Shown: positions 21,555 to 33,058, counted from the stretch's first letter. The stretch is DNA of 64,000 bases from Hyposmocoma kahamanoa (GCF_003589595.1 NW_020654748.1:6205140-6269139), one strand, 5' to 3'. The notes: generated by a model from the sequence alone, not told the origin. Made by a program: numbers and translations.

Positions 21555-21667
21555 TGCTCAGGCCACACAGAGACTGCAGCGAAAGCGTTCCTGGGCGTGG
21601 GAATTTTTATAATGTACGAGTCCATATGAAACCTGCCACACCGAAACGCTTCTATATGGCCAGAGCA
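21555..21667. mobile_element. 113-bp MITE with TAA target duplication
   Basis: Ends TGCTCAGGCCA and TGGCCAGAGCA are inverted copies with one mismatch, flanked by TAA on both sides (21552-21554 and 21668-21670). Inner arms carry GCGAAAGCG and CGAAACGCTTC. A 3-bp TAA duplication fits the PIF/Harbinger superfamily. Confidence 0.75.
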
Positions 21668-21670
21668 TAA

Positions 21671-22260
21671 TTGTAATTAGTCCATGAATTTTCCTAAAAT
21701 GTAAAAAATAAATAAATAAAATTAATATATCGACCGACTAAATAAAATTCGTTTGTTTTAACTAAATTGTAGTGGCCTTTTTCGATCTTAAACTACACGG
21801 AATAACAAACTTATTTTGTTGATATATTAAAAAATATTTTTTTTTTCATTGTAATGGGTACCTACTCGGTAATAAATTTGAATGAAACATTCCACTTTTA
21901 AGACTGAAATGAATGAAATGAATCCGGTTTATTGAAATTTCACCTACTTTCCGTTAACCAACTTGAACTTGACACGTAAATGTTGCTATAAATAAAATGT
22001 TATACTGAACTAGAGCTTATCTGATAATAGAAATGGCAGACAAATGAGTGGAGCTCCTTAACAATATACAGGAGCTACCTTGTATTTGGGCTCATATGAT
22101 TAGTTTCGATGAGGATTTCATACATTTCAGGAACAACGAAACACTACGCGATTTGTCGTATATTATTTATATTAAGTAATGTAAATCCGTTGGTATATTT
22201 TATTCTTATTATTGTTGACATTAAATTGACTACGATAACTAATTTTGTTTTTTTATAACA
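21671..22260. other. No feature recognised
   Basis: AT-rich sequence. No gene or repeat was supported. Confidence 0.4.
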
Positions 22261-22424
22261 TCAAGTGGCGGGACGAACAAGTCGTGTGCCTGATGGTAAG
22301 CTACACGCCTGTCCATAACAGTTACAGCGCCACTCAGAGTTTTAAATTGTAAAGACATGACGGGCACTACCAATGCGCCCTTTACCCTGAAACATAAGTT
22401 GACAAGTCCCATGTGCCTGTAATT
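22261..22424 (-). repeat. Family A repeat, partial
   Basis: Reverse-oriented 3' half, from AAGTGGCGGGACGAACAAGT to CATGTGCCTGTAATT. It faces a plus-oriented copy 150 bp away (22571-22846), so the pair forms a large inverted repeat. Confidence 0.85.
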
Positions 22425-22570
22425 AAAACCGATTTGATATAGTTCAACGGTGTTTCTTTAATCTACCATTTTCCTCGCTGTAGTGTGGTGGAAAAATGTG
22501 TTTTTCGCTACACAGCAAAGTTGTTTTGCGTCTCGTGCCTTGAAACCCTCGTTACGCTCAGGATTAAGAA

Positions 22571-22846
22571 GCAGTAGAACTACTTGTGAAAGAATTCGTC
22601 CAGGGTAGTACTGCCACGTTACCTATTTCTGCCGGCAAGCAGTAATGTCAACGTTACTGTGTTCCGGTTGTGAAGAGTAAGGGTGCTGGTGAAATTACCG
22701 GCACATGGGACTTGTCAACTTATATCTCAGTGTCACGGGCGCAGTGGCAGTGTCCCTCAGATTTTTGCGATTTAAGCTCTGAGTGGCATTGCAACTGTTA
22801 TGTACAGGCGTGTAGCTTACAATCAGGCTCACTACTTGTTTGTCCG
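22571..22846 (+). repeat. Family A repeat, near full length, joined to repeat H
   Basis: Starts GCAGTAGAACTACTTGTGAAAG and runs in order through all family A blocks to ACTTGTTTGTCCG, where it stops abruptly at the start of repeat H. Confidence 0.88.
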
Positions 22847-23368
22847 AAATACTGGTTTTAACGGCAACACAGACGGAAAGACAGGATATAACAATTCAGC
22901 GCACTTTGGCATATCTTTGTAGCCCGTGGCAGTCTATGTCCTTACAAGTCAAACTGGCAAGTCGTAATGAAATATCCCTTAAACAGGGTTACTCGTCCTT
23001 AATTCAAAACCGTATTTTCCTTGACCTTTTATTTCTTAATGTGAAACCCAATCACGTGCCCTGTCACCACAAATCGAAAGAACCGCGCATTGTCATTATA
23101 ATGCGATGCCATTGTAGCAGATTTACTGACATTATTTCGAAAGAAAATTCACAGGCAACTTACAGCGAAAAGACGACTGTAGTTGTATTCTCTACATTTA
23201 TTTATCAGGTTTCAAACACTGGATCAATGTAAATTATATCTTATATTACCTCTACAAACTACAGCAGTGACAGTACATGGCGAACGGTAAGTGACACCTA
23301 TGTATATTAGGCGGAAACTGTGAATTAATTTTTAGGAGTAATAATGTTTGTGCATGTGTGTGAGCGAG
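22847..23368 (+). repeat. Repeat H, copy 1
   Basis: About 520 bp, from AAATACTGGTTTTAACGG to GTGTGAGCGAG, that reappear at 53257-53779 with about 95% identity by eye. Both copies follow a plus-oriented family A repeat. The open frames in it (130 and 194 codons in the two copies) end at the same TAA but have no domain I recognise and differ upstream, so I treat it as noncoding. Confidence 0.9.
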
Positions 23369-23380
23369 AAACAATGAGAG

Positions 23381-23522
23381 TCAAGTTATGTCTGCTGAAG
23401 GGCGAAGTGGCAGTGCCCTTTTGATCTTTGCGATTTAAAGCTCGTGAGGGGCACTGCAGCTGTTATGGACAGACGTGTAGCTTACCATCAGGCTCACTTT
23501 TTTGTCCCGTCACTTGATAATA
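23381..23522 (+). repeat. Family A repeat, 3' half
   Basis: Runs from TCAAGTTATGTCTGCTGAAG through GATCTTTGCGATTTAAAGCT to CCCGTCACTTGATAATA. The 5' half is missing. Confidence 0.85.
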
Positions 23523-23894
23523 TATAAACAAAAAAGATTATATTTTTGAGCCTTGGACTCCTTCGCTTGCTCAAGTTTCAATACAAGCACCCGCGTCAAA
23601 CAAAAAACTTTGCAGCCTTGCATAACAAATAACTAATAATTATGGAGGAATTCTTTTCAAGACGTTTCTTTTAAGATGTAAGAATACAATACAAATGGAG
23701 GCCGAATCGTTTAACCATAGTCGTGAAAGCCATTGGCGGTTTCCGAATGCCGATATAAAACTTAATGTTAAGTAAATAGTAAGTGCAGGCTAGTTCTAAT
23801 GCAATAACGCCGCATTTTATGTCGTTGCTATTGCGTTTTGCGAAAATCTCTGCTGTAGGAGGAAAAAATGTTCAACACAATTTTTTCATGGAAC
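23523..23894. other. No feature recognised
   Basis: Sequence leading into a retrotransposon end. Nothing else supportable. Confidence 0.35.
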
Positions 23895-24345
23895 TTGAAC
23901 ATGAGTGTACGATGGAATTACACGATTTGATTCCGCCATCCCCTGTCCATCATCGGGGGACTAGACGTAGACTTGGGTACCACCCCTATGTTGTGGATAT
24001 TCCAAAGATTCGCACGAAGCGTTACGCTTCCAAATTTTTATGGCGAACTGCTATGGAATGGAATTCCCTGCCTGCAGACTTGTTCCCTGAACGTTATAAC
24101 CTGGGCTCTTTCAAGGCGAGAGTGAATAGGCATTATTTAGGTGTGCATGCTCCATCGTCGACCTCATCGTCACTTTCCATCAGGTGAGATGAAGGTAAAA
24201 TGCGCACTTACATTTTATAAAAAAAGAAAATGAAACTTTGTATGCTGCAAGGCGAATTACAGTGATTCTATATGAACTTTTTGTAACACCGTTTGTAACC
24301 GGTGTAGTATCACAAAAAATAAATGAATTTGAATTTGAATTCAGT
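23895..24345 (+). pseudogene. Non-LTR (Jockey-like) reverse transcriptase C-terminus and 3' end
   Basis: In frame, ELHDLIPPSPVHHRGTRRR, RYASKFLWRTAMEWNSLP and LFPERYNLGSFKARVNRH end at a TGA (24185-24187). This order (ELxxLIPPS, RTxxxWNSLP, FPxxYNLxxFK-xRV-xR) is the usual C-terminus of Jockey-like ORF2 proteins in insects. A 3' UTR follows and ends in the tail AATGAATTTGAATTTGAATT. The upstream protein is missing. The same family recurs at 45308 and 51245. Confidence 0.75.
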
Positions 24346-24351
24346 TAGTTA

Positions 24352-24460
24352 AGAACGTTAGCTCCGGTTTGGCAAAAGACGCTGGTTCGAGTTCAGTAAA
24401 ATTGAAGGAATTGTGTTCTTCGGTCTTTGTATGAATAATAATAACATTATTGGAGTATTA
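24352..24460 (+). repeat. Family B element, truncated
   Basis: Head CAGTTAGTTAAG... with box B-like GGTTCGAGTTC, then GAAGGAATTGTGTTCTTC and GTCTTTGTATGAATAATAATAAC, a decayed plus-oriented family B tail. Confidence 0.6.
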
Positions 24461-24660
24461 ATTATTAAATAAAGATCGAACACTTCCAAAAAATTCACTT
24501 TGTTGTAAGCATATGCTTAGTTGGCATAGCGCCTGACATGGTTTGCTGAGAGAGGTTGATTCGAACCCAACCGGATCGACATGAATTTTTCTAGGGGTTC
24601 GATCTTTTAGGGGTTTAATAATAATTATCACAAAGAAATAATTGAATATCATGGCGTCCT
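24461..24660 (+). repeat. Family B element with both inverted termini
   Basis: Left terminus ATTAAATAAAGATCGAACAC (24465-24484), a tRNA-like core with box A-like TGCTTAGTTGG (24514-24524) and a box B region GATTCGAACCC, then a right tail GGTTCGATCTTTTA...AATAATTATCAC...TTGAATATCATGGCG. The termini are inverted copies of each other. Confidence 0.75.
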
Positions 24661-25684
24661 GACACTCAATAAAATTTAATTTATATCCTAAAGTTAAAGA
24701 AATTGCTGCTTAGCAATAAAGCCGCCTGTTGTACTCTGTGATACTTACATTACTGTTCTGTATTGTCATTGTAATTTTTAAATATACAATAAAGAATATT
24801 TCATTCATTCATTTGGTTTAAAATTAGTTTTTATGTGTACATAAAATAAATATACACGATCCTTTCTATGGTCAATAAATAAATTCGAATGAGTTTGTGG
24901 CTAGTTTAATTTGTCCACTAATTCCTACAATACAAGTTTAAACTTAGCTTAACAGTGGTTAATCTTTCTAAATGGCTATTGTACGAAGAAACCCATAATA
25001 TGATCTCATTTGTAATGCACCTAGGCTAAATATTTTATCATTTAAAGGAAATCAATTATTAACATAGAGATGTTAAGTAGAGAGTCAGCGGCTAGTAGCT
25101 GTAATTATTAAACAATCGGAGAATCCCAGAGATTTGTTACTAGGAACTTTAGGTTACCTTGTATTTACCAATTCGTTCAGTTGACGATTCAACAATAACT
25201 CGTATAAGTAACTTTTCACATTGATGATTCGATAGTACAAAAGACAAATTACTCTAAAACTGACTTTAAATGTCACGTGACGAATTCGCAGAGAGAGCGT
25301 CACTGTTGTTAACTTTCCAAGTCATGAATATCAAAAGGAACTTCTTGTCGATGCGCGCTTGTTTATAAAGCATTCTCCCTCCTTTTTCTAATATGGCAAC
25401 CTTCTAATTAGAATCAGATCACGTCGGTGACTATTGTAGTTCAGGGCGCATCCAAATGACAACAGTACCACCCAATCTGCGACCTCATCCAGTGAACTGA
25501 CGTAACGTTAGACCAACAAGCACATAAGCTACTAAAATGACTTCTGTATAACCTGAAAGATGTATGTTAGATGTTTAAAGGATTAATATAGTAGTTAAGT
25601 TATTCAGCCGCGTATTCAAAAGTCTTTAACAGGCATGACGTGGTACAATAGCCGTACACAGTAAATGTAATCCCAAATAATCTC
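24661..25684. other. No feature recognised
   Basis: AT-rich sequence. Nothing supportable on either strand. Confidence 0.4.
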
Positions 25685-26131
25685 AGTACAGAGCACAAAA
25701 AAACCGACCTCAAAAATACGTGGAATTACGTCTATTTGCCAAGTTTTATTGAAATATCCTTTAATTCGCCACTATACAGGACTTAACACTGGAGATAATA
25801 AAAATCGGTTCTCACTACTCAAAGAACATTGAGAGAAAAACGCTTTGAATTGGAGAAATATTAAAACCTATTAATGGTTATTAAAATAATTGCTCCTTAA
25901 CAAAATTTTGGCGCTATTTATAAAAATAAATCTTCACGCGTGAACAGCCACCCTTATAGGTGGATGATTTTCTTCAAAATGGGACCACTATGGAAGTACC
26001 CCCATTCCAACAAAAAAAGAATCATGAAAATCGGTTCACAAATACCGGAGTTATCGCGTAACATACATACAAAAAAAACAAAAAAAATTGTCGAATTGAG
26101 AAGCTCCTCCTTTTTTGAAGTCGGTTAAAAA
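25685..26131 (-). mobile_element. Family E MITE-like repeat, expanded copy
   Basis: Starts GTACAGAGCACAAAAAAACC and ends GAAGTCGGTTAAAAA, with the usual inner words. It is about 150 bp longer than the other copies, so it probably carries an insertion between about 25760 and 25940, or is a longer version. Confidence 0.8.
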
Positions 26132-26371
26132 GATAGAAAGACTATTCATACGGTTATTGTATGGGCATTTGATGTAAAGCAGACTTATAAATACCTTCCA
26201 TAACACTGTGAGGTCTTATAGGGGGCTTTTTAATGAAGTTACTAGCCTCGTTTAGAACGCTTTATGAAGTTATAGACTACTGGAAGGCATAAGGGTTTTC
26301 ATTGCACCCGGGCATTGCATGAGCTAGCGACGGTAGTGCTGGACGTTTGTGAACAAAATTGAATAGCCTTG

Positions 26372-29300
26372 ATTTTTTTTGTATGTAAAGAAGGAGGCAA
26401 ACAAGCAGACGATGGTCATCGTCGCCCATGGACATTTGCAACATCAGATGAGCTACCTATGCGTTGCCAGCCTTTGAGAGCCCTATAAATACGCTTTTTG
26501 GAAGGAGGAAGATCATTCCACACCTTGCAGGTTCGAGGAAGAAACGAACGAGATGCCCGCGTGGTCTTACAATACCAGGCATCTAAGATGTGGGGATGGA
26601 CTCTACTCCTTTGGCGGGAGGTGTGATGGTAAAAACGAGACGGAGACCAGTTCGAAAAGTTCCTCAGAGCACTCCCCATTATAAAGACGGTAGAACCCAC
26701 ACAGAGAGCCAACGTCTCTCCGTAGGCTAAGGGGCTCCATACCGTCTATGAGTTTGGGATCATCGATAATACGAACAGCCCCGCGTTGGATGGAGCCAAG
26801 TGGATCAAGCTGGTATATATAACAAAAGTCGGTGACCTGGAGAGAAGTACTGCTTCGCTCTATTGAGCACTACGAGCTTTTTTAAAGCCAGTTTAGCTTT
26901 GCTCTCCAAATGACTCCGGAACTGGACTTCGTTCGTGATGTCGACTCCAAGTATCACAATACTCTTTGTGATAGTAAAGGCAGTGTTCTGGAACTTTGGC
27001 GCTGTTACAAATGGGGATTTATTAGCGGTAAACGCGCACACTTGTGTCTTTCCGGGGTTAAATTGTACTAGATTCTGTCGTTCCCATTCTGAGACCTGCT
27101 CCAAAGAAGTCTCGATTTTGGACACAAGTTGCAGTCTTTTTTGTTCCACTTGCTGGTGGGCATATTTGTGCGACCTACATAATAGGCATCACTAGTACTG
27201 TCTTCCACATAGCAATGAATGCTACTAGTTGATAACGTATCATTGATATGCAGGATGAACAGGGTTGGTGATAGCATAGATCCTTGCGGGATCCTTATAA
27301 TTTGCCTGAACGCCAGCGTTGATGAGCATGGTAACCGAGCACAATCCGTCGATAGCGATTTTTATGTTCCGCTTAGACAGGAAGCTGGCGATCCAAGTGC
27401 ACAGCCCTTTTGGAAGCCCGTAAGATGGTAGTTTCGACTGAAGTGCCTTGTGCCAGACCCTATCAAAAGCCTTAGCGATGTCTAAGCTTACGGCCATTAC
27501 TTCCCCCTTGCTCTCGATGGCAGCTGCCTATTGGTACACGAGATATAGAAGAAGATCACCAGCACCACGGTCGCAGCGAAAGCCGTACTGGCGATCGTTA
27601 ACAAGTGGTGATCCTCGAGGAAATCAGCTTTCTCTTTAGCGGAATGAGCCAGTGAACCATCAGACTTGCGCAATGGTTGTAGTGAGACTCGACAGAAGTG
27701 AAAGGTTTGTAACTCTAACAAGCCGTGACCAAATTTACGGTAGTAAAACCGAAAACTTCCGGTCCACAAATTTATTTAAAGTCGGGTTAAGAAGAAATGG
27801 TATTGACTAGGTTAGGAAATTGGTTAGTAATACACAGCAAATCCTGCACTTAAAAAGCACTAATGAAATTTTTGGCGTACTTGGATAAATATGATAATAT
27901 TCCGTTTGAGTGGTTCTAACGTTTACCATGAAATTACTCTTTAAAATATAGTTTATAAACATTCATATTCAGGGTAAACTTAAAAAACGCTACTTACGGT
28001 ATGTTTTCAATAAATAAACACCGAAATCACCAGCCCAAACAATAACACACACGATTGTCCTGACGTATTTTTGAAGTTGTTTATTTTTTTAAATGACAGA
28101 CCCAGGCATTAAAAACTTTATGGTTTGCTAGAGTAGTTACTGAAGTAGCAATTAATATTAGTTTTTTACCTGTTATGACTTCGATATCCGATAAATCGGT
28201 ATAAAATCATCATCGGCACCTCTAGGTGTGGTATGCGTCTATGGCTGCATGTATCGTGTGAGCGGATAAAGAAGTAAGGAGTAAGGCTGTAACAATAAAA
28301 AGGTATATATAGAAAAACAGGTACATTAATATAAAACACTTCCTAACTTGATGGATATAAAGGTTATTACGTAGACACTTACCCCTGAAAGGGCTGAGTT
28401 ACACTGAAGTACAGATACATACTCATAGGTACATGATAAGGCTGTAGACTGTTATACACTTATTAGAATTGACACATGATTTAGATTATATTATAATGAT
28501 TATAACTTAGTAAAAAAATCAAAATTAGATGCGATTGAATTTTAACAGCTCCGTCCGCTGTCACGTTCGAGCAGGGTGTGACGATGGAACGAAACAAAAT
28601 CGGAATGCGAGGCAAAAGACTGGAACAATTCAAAATTTAAATTTAAATACGAGTGGCCAGGAACCTAAGAAAGGCGGTAAAAAGGTGGGATGACCATGCA
28701 AGGAGGTCACACCGTCACACAAGTTTCCCTGAACAGCCTTGGCGAGGGACCAGAAGGCACGGCTACCCGATGGATGGCCATCTAGTTTTTCGCCAATTTT
28801 GCAGTGTGCGCAAACTTTGCAGCGACAATTTCCCTTTTGCAGAACCTGGAAGCAGCGTTAAATTTCTGCTTCAATTTCGAAGTTTGTGGGTCCTTGGCGC
28901 CTGACGCAACAGTCCAAGCTCGGTAAGTCATGCACTTAGAATTGCAAGCTTCAGCGCAAGACCTACCAAACCAAGGCTGAGCGCGACCACCGACGCGCAC
29001 TACAGAGTTTGGAATAAGGCATTTCATGCCCAACAGTATCGCTTCGGCAATGGATGCTGCGCATACGCCAGGATCGTCCAAAGAGAAGCTCAATTGCTTC
29101 CATGGGAAGTAGGCGTATAACTCACGCAATCCGTCCCAATCAGCTGACCCATAATGCCAAACACGACGCCTCCCAGGTGGTCGGGGGCGTCTGGCATGGG
29201 TAACACTCACCTCAGAACGGATCAGTAGATGATCGGATGTTCCCAAGCAAGCATGGCGGGACTCCCGAATGCCGTCTGGGTGAGACGTCAGCATTAGCTC

Positions 29301-29933
29301 CAGCAAACCAGGGGTATGACCTTCAATGTCCGGTACTCTGGTTGGACCATTGACTAATTGTGTGAGGTCATATGCAGCGGCAAATTCGCGCACAGCTCTC
29401 CCTGTATAATCGGTACGTGCTGATCCTAACCACTCCATGTGGTGGGCGATAAAGTCGCCGAGAATCAACACTTCCACTGAGGGAAGCTGTTGCAACATTT
29501 CGCCTAAACCCTTTTGGACGTACCTTAGGAGTAGGTCAGTTTCCGAGTCTCCGCCATGAGACCTGTACAGGCACGCGTAGGTATAGGTGTGACCCCCGTA
29601 ATCAACACACGCCCAGAGTAGAGATAGATCCCTGTCTTCGAAACTGCCAAGCGACAGCAGATATCATCCCGAACATACATGCACACCCCAGCCCGAGAAA
29701 CAAACTTGTATTCCAGACTGTATTCAGGGTACATGAGGTTCGGTACGTCGGACGGTAGATATCTGCGTCTCCGTCAGGAAAAATAAGGCCGGCTTGGACG
29801 TCTCGAGATGGTGATGAACGTCATTCAAGTTTGTTGCGACAATTATATTAGTTTCTCTGCACCGATTCTGTATTACAAGATAACAACTTATAATTTGCCT
29901 GACCATTTCCCAGAACGCCCAGGCCAGAACCAA
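26372..29933 (-). pseudogene. Jockey-clade retrotransposon, ORF2 remnant (endonuclease and reverse transcriptase) with 3' poly(A)
   Basis: Read on the minus strand from 29933: an apurinic-type endonuclease (LFFLTETQIS, then SRAGVCMYVRDD, then LILGDFIAHHMEWLG at about 29470, NGPTRVPD, LGTSDHLLI near 29240), a linker, and a reverse transcriptase in pieces (LRKSDGS, KEKADFL, RQYGFRCDRGAGD, SLDIAKAFDRVWHK at 27490, MLSPTLFILHIND with HCYVED near 27200, then LVQFNPGKTQVCAFTA and ILGVDI). It ends DVANVHGRR at 26416, with a short 3' UTR and an A8 tail at 26372. The order fits Jockey. Part of the fingers is deleted and a 0.85-kb stretch (about 27790-28640, with repeat G) is inserted. Frameshifts and stops make it dead. 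The active-site YxDD reads YVED. Confidence 0.88.
27826..28265 (+). mobile_element. Family G element, copy 2, left end truncated, inside the Jockey remnant
   Basis: Matches 17968-18407 at roughly 95% by eye, including AAATCACCAGCCCAAACAAT and GATATCCGATAAATCGGTAT. It ends GTATCGTGTGAGCGG at 28265 and is then followed by unrelated ATAAAGAAG. The left 165 bp of the element, including its left terminus, are absent. Confidence 0.88.
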
Positions 29934-29939
29934 TTTATA

Positions 29940-30035
29940 AAAGTCCTTTTACCATTTGGTCCCACCGGGAAACGAACCCGGGAACTGCTCATTCAGCGCC
30001 AAATATAAACAGTATAAACTGTTGGGCTAAGATGA
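29940..30035 (-). repeat. tRNA-like sequence, possible SINE head
   Basis: On the minus strand GCGCTGAATGAGCAGTTCCC is followed by a box B-like GGGTTCGTTTCC and a CCGGTGGGACC 3' side. Only the T-arm is convincing, so this may be a SINE remnant and not a tRNA gene. Confidence 0.35.
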
Positions 30036-30468
30036 ACGTTGTTATTTGATATTGCTGCTCTCGCGTATACATGATATATGCGCCAAACAACTAAAGACTA
30101 TACAAACTTTATTTAAATTTTGATGTGTAGAATAACCGCCAACTGCCTAAAGCTCAAGAAAATGTAGATATATATATCCAATAATATATTTATACGCATT
30201 TAACTTAAACCGATTATATTTACAACATAACGTGTTCCGTGTATAATCCGCTAGTGAAGGCTTGCACTAACACATATTTACATATTATTTGAGAGAGACT
30301 GTAATCAAAATAAAGGGTTACGGTTACAAAGCTAACGCCTGCGCACTCCAAGTACCGTATTATGCAAATAACAGTTTTTAATATTCCTTTTAATGTTTTA
30401 GTTGATTCTTTGCAATTTGTCAAAGTAGCCTTAACGCTCTGTTTTTCCTCATTTACAAATATAATTTG
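30036..30468. other. No feature recognised
   Basis: AT-rich sequence between retrotransposon remnants. Nothing supportable. Confidence 0.4.
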
Positions 30469-32185
30469 ATTATGGGCAGTGAAATTCCAGGGGCCAAAGG
30501 CTGGCCGACTTCATGGAAAAGGAGGGACCTTTTATAATGAACTCCTTCTTCCAAAAGCCGCCTCAAAGAAAATAGACCTGGTTAAGTCCCAATGGTGTCA
30601 AAAAGAAAGAGATAGACTTCATATTGACCGCCAAGAGACAGATGTTCAACAATATTTCGGTGATCAATAGGGTGAAAACTGTTTTGGCTCGAATATCAAA
30701 CTGCTTACAGCACTGCTTCTCTGTGGACGAGATTAGCAACAGGTTGGTGGACACTGTCCACACGTTTGGGTAAAAATTCTTTAGGATCCGTCGAAACACC
30801 AGGCCGCAGAAACTCTCCGATCCTAATCTCAAACTAATGGCAAATCGACGCACTATGACGCTGCAGTCCTCATAGGATGTTAAAGCCTACCGACAGCTCA
30901 ATAGACACATATGGAAGTCCATGCGACTCGACGACGGTCGTTAATACCAATAATATTAGATATACCATAGAGCGGAACAAGGGCTCCAAAGTAATTGCAA
31001 GGGACATGTTTATTGGGTAAAGTCAGTTTACAAAGCTGAAGACGGAAGATGGTAATGTTGTATCGTCCAAGGCAGAGGTACTGGGGGAGATCGAGAGGTT
31101 CTATAGCCAACTATATGTCTCGGTTATTCAGCCTGTTGCTGATTCAAAAGATCCGAGAGCTAAGCTCACCAGACACCATACTGAGGATATCCCGGACATC
31201 AGCCTGCACGAGATTAGGATGGCTCTGAAACAACTAAAAAACAACAAGGCACCGGGTGAAGACGGAATTACATCGAAGCTTCTGGAAGCGGGTGGAACAC
31301 CGCTCTTTCATACTCTTCTTCAAAAAGGGAGATAACAGGTCCATCTCGCTTCTAAGCCACATTTATAAGCTGTTTTCACGAGTCATCACGAACCGTCTCG
31401 CGCACAAATTCGATGACTTCCAGCCCCCCGAGCAAGCCGGTTTCCGAAAAGGCTTCAGTACCATAGACCACATGCACACGCTGCGACAGGTTATACAGAA
31501 GACCGAGGAGTATAACCTGCCGTAATGCTTAGCGTTTGCGGACTACGAGAAAGCCTTTGATTCGATCGAGATTTGGGCGGTGCTACGGTCTTTGCAACGG
31601 TGCCACATTGACTATGGATATATCGAAGTGTTGAGTGTTTGTGCAGAAGCGCCACTATGTCAGTTCGACTCCAGGACCAGTGCACAAGGCGTATCCAATT
31701 GCAAAGAGGGGTGCGACAGGGAGACATCATTTCTCCGAAACTGTTCACCACTTCGAGTTTCGAGAAAGAGGTCAATCGTCGAATCGAATGGGCCTCATAA
31801 AAAAACTCAAAGTCACTCAACGAGTCATGGAGTGAGCAATGCTGGGTATTCCTCTACGTGATCGAATCAGAAATGAGGAGATCCGTAAAAGAACGAAAGT
31901 CACCGACATAGTCCAAAGGATTAGCAAGTTGAAGTGGCAGTGGGCAGGGCACATAGCTCATAGAACTTACAGCCGTTGGTCTAGAAAGGTTCTCGAATGG
32001 AGAACATGAACCGGAAGGTGTTTAGTGGGACGGCCGCCTACTATATGGACGGATGACCTGGTAAGGGCGGCGGGTGATCGATGGATGCACGTTGCGTCCG
32101 ACCGGCTAGTCTGGCAATCTTTGAGGGAGGCCTGTGTTCAGCAGTGGACGTCTTCCGGCTGGTATGATGATGATGATGATGAGAA
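30469..32185 (+). pseudogene. RTE-clade retrotransposon, decayed, with 3' (GAT)n tail
   Basis: Begins inside the endonuclease (MNSFFQKPP, about 30540) in the same family as 16044-17656. The reverse transcriptase gives KAPGEDGIT, then LLSHIYKLFSRVITNRL, EQAGFRKGFSTIDHMHTLRQ and FADYEKAFDSIE near 31530-31570. The catalytic palm is mostly deleted. The C-terminus follows at about 31850: RDRIRNEEIRKRTKVTDI, KWQWAGHIA, then GRPPTIWTDDLVRAAGDRWM and QQWTSSGW with a stop. It ends in a GATGATGATGATGATGA tail, typical of RTE elements. Frameshifts and stops throughout. Confidence 0.88.
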
Positions 32186-32294
32186 GTATAATTCTGAAAC
32201 TACAGACAGGCAAGTAATTTTTTCTTTTATGTATAAAATGTAAGCCTTATTGTGAAGTAATTTTTAACTTTATTGAACGTCACAATGTGCCTGC

Positions 32295-32500
32295 TGAAAT
32301 TCCTTGTTTTTGGTTTTTACCGACTTTATTGCCGTAGCACTTGTGAGAAATCTATTTCTCACTCAGCTAGATACCTTAAGAGACCCACCCACATTAGTGT
32401 CGTTGGCAAGTCGTTGACACTCGAAAGACGCTAGTGGGGGTCTCTTAGAGCTACCAGCACCTAACTAGAGATGTCGCTTAAATATTTCTAATTTTCAAGT
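32295..32500. repeat. Family B internal fragment carrying a 67-bp MITE
   Basis: Words TTTTTACCGACTTTATTGCC, GAGAAATCTATTTCTCACTC, GAGCTACCAG and GAGATGTCGCTTAAATA match the tRNA-distal part of family B (compare 40655-40760). The stretch is interrupted by the small inverted-repeat element at 32380-32446. Confidence 0.65.
32380..32446. mobile_element. 67-bp inverted-repeat element with TA flanks
   Basis: Ends AGAGACCCACCCAC and GTGGGGGTCTCT are inverted copies with a small mismatch, continuing as TTAGTGTC and GACGCTAG. TA occurs immediately on both sides. It sits within a family B fragment where other copies read straight through (TACCTTTACAGCTACCAG). Confidence 0.75.
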
Positions 32501-32533
32501 TAATTGAATGTCACTATGTGTAACCTCTCTTTA

Positions 32534-32832
32534 GTAGTAGTAGAGCTCCTTGTGAAAGAGTTCGTCCAAGGTACTACTGCTACCTTACCTATTTCTGCCG
32601 CCAATTAGTCAGCATTACTGTGTTCCGATTATGAAGGGTAAGGGTGCTGGTGAAATTACAGGCACATGGGACTTCTCAACTTACGTCTTAGGGTGACGGG
32701 TGCAGTGGCAATGCCCTTCAGATCTTAGTAATTTAAAGCTCTGAGTGGCACTGTAACTACTATGGACAGGCGTGTAGCTTACCATCAGGCGCACGACTTG
32801 TTTGTCCCGTCACTTGATGTTATAAAAAAAAA
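32534..32832 (+). repeat. Family A interspersed repeat, full length, reference copy
   Basis: About 290 bp. Blocks in order: GTAGAGCTCCTTGTGAAAGAG, GTCCAAGGTACTACTGC, TACCTATTTCTGCCGCC, a small palindrome around CAGCATTACTG, GGGTGCTGGTGAAATTACAG, GCACATGGGACTT, GGGTGACGGG, GATCTTAGTAATTTAAAGC, GGACAGGCGTGTAGCTTACC, TTTGTCCCGTCACTTGATGT and an A-rich end. I see no clear tRNA boxes and no coding capacity; the A-rich right end suggests retroposition. At least 15 copies or pieces occur in this window. Confidence 0.9.
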
Positions 32833-32836
32833 CAAA

Positions 32837-33058
32837 AAGTTCGTCCAAAGAAATGCTGTAGTAATGTGAATATTACTGCTTTCCGGGTTTGAAAAATATG
32901 GGTGCTGGTGAAACTACATGCACATGGGGTTTGTCGACTTTATGTCTCAGTGTAACGGATGCAAGGGTAGTGAGTAGCACTGCCACTGCTATGAATAGGT
33001 GTGTCGCTCATCATGAAGAGCAGGACTTGCTCGTCCAGTCACTTGATAACATAAAAAA
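32837..33058 (+). repeat. Family A repeat, second of three in tandem
   Basis: Starts AGTTCGTCCAAAG and carries the GGTGCTGGTGAAACTAC and CACTTGATAAC blocks, more diverged than its left neighbour and deleted inside. Same orientation, only 4 bases after it. Confidence 0.8.

Noticed and set aside
28782..29498. 238-codon minus-strand frame as a host gene
   Set aside because: It is the endonuclease part of the Jockey element (LILGDFIAHHMEWLG, LGTSDHLLI), so it is annotated with that element.
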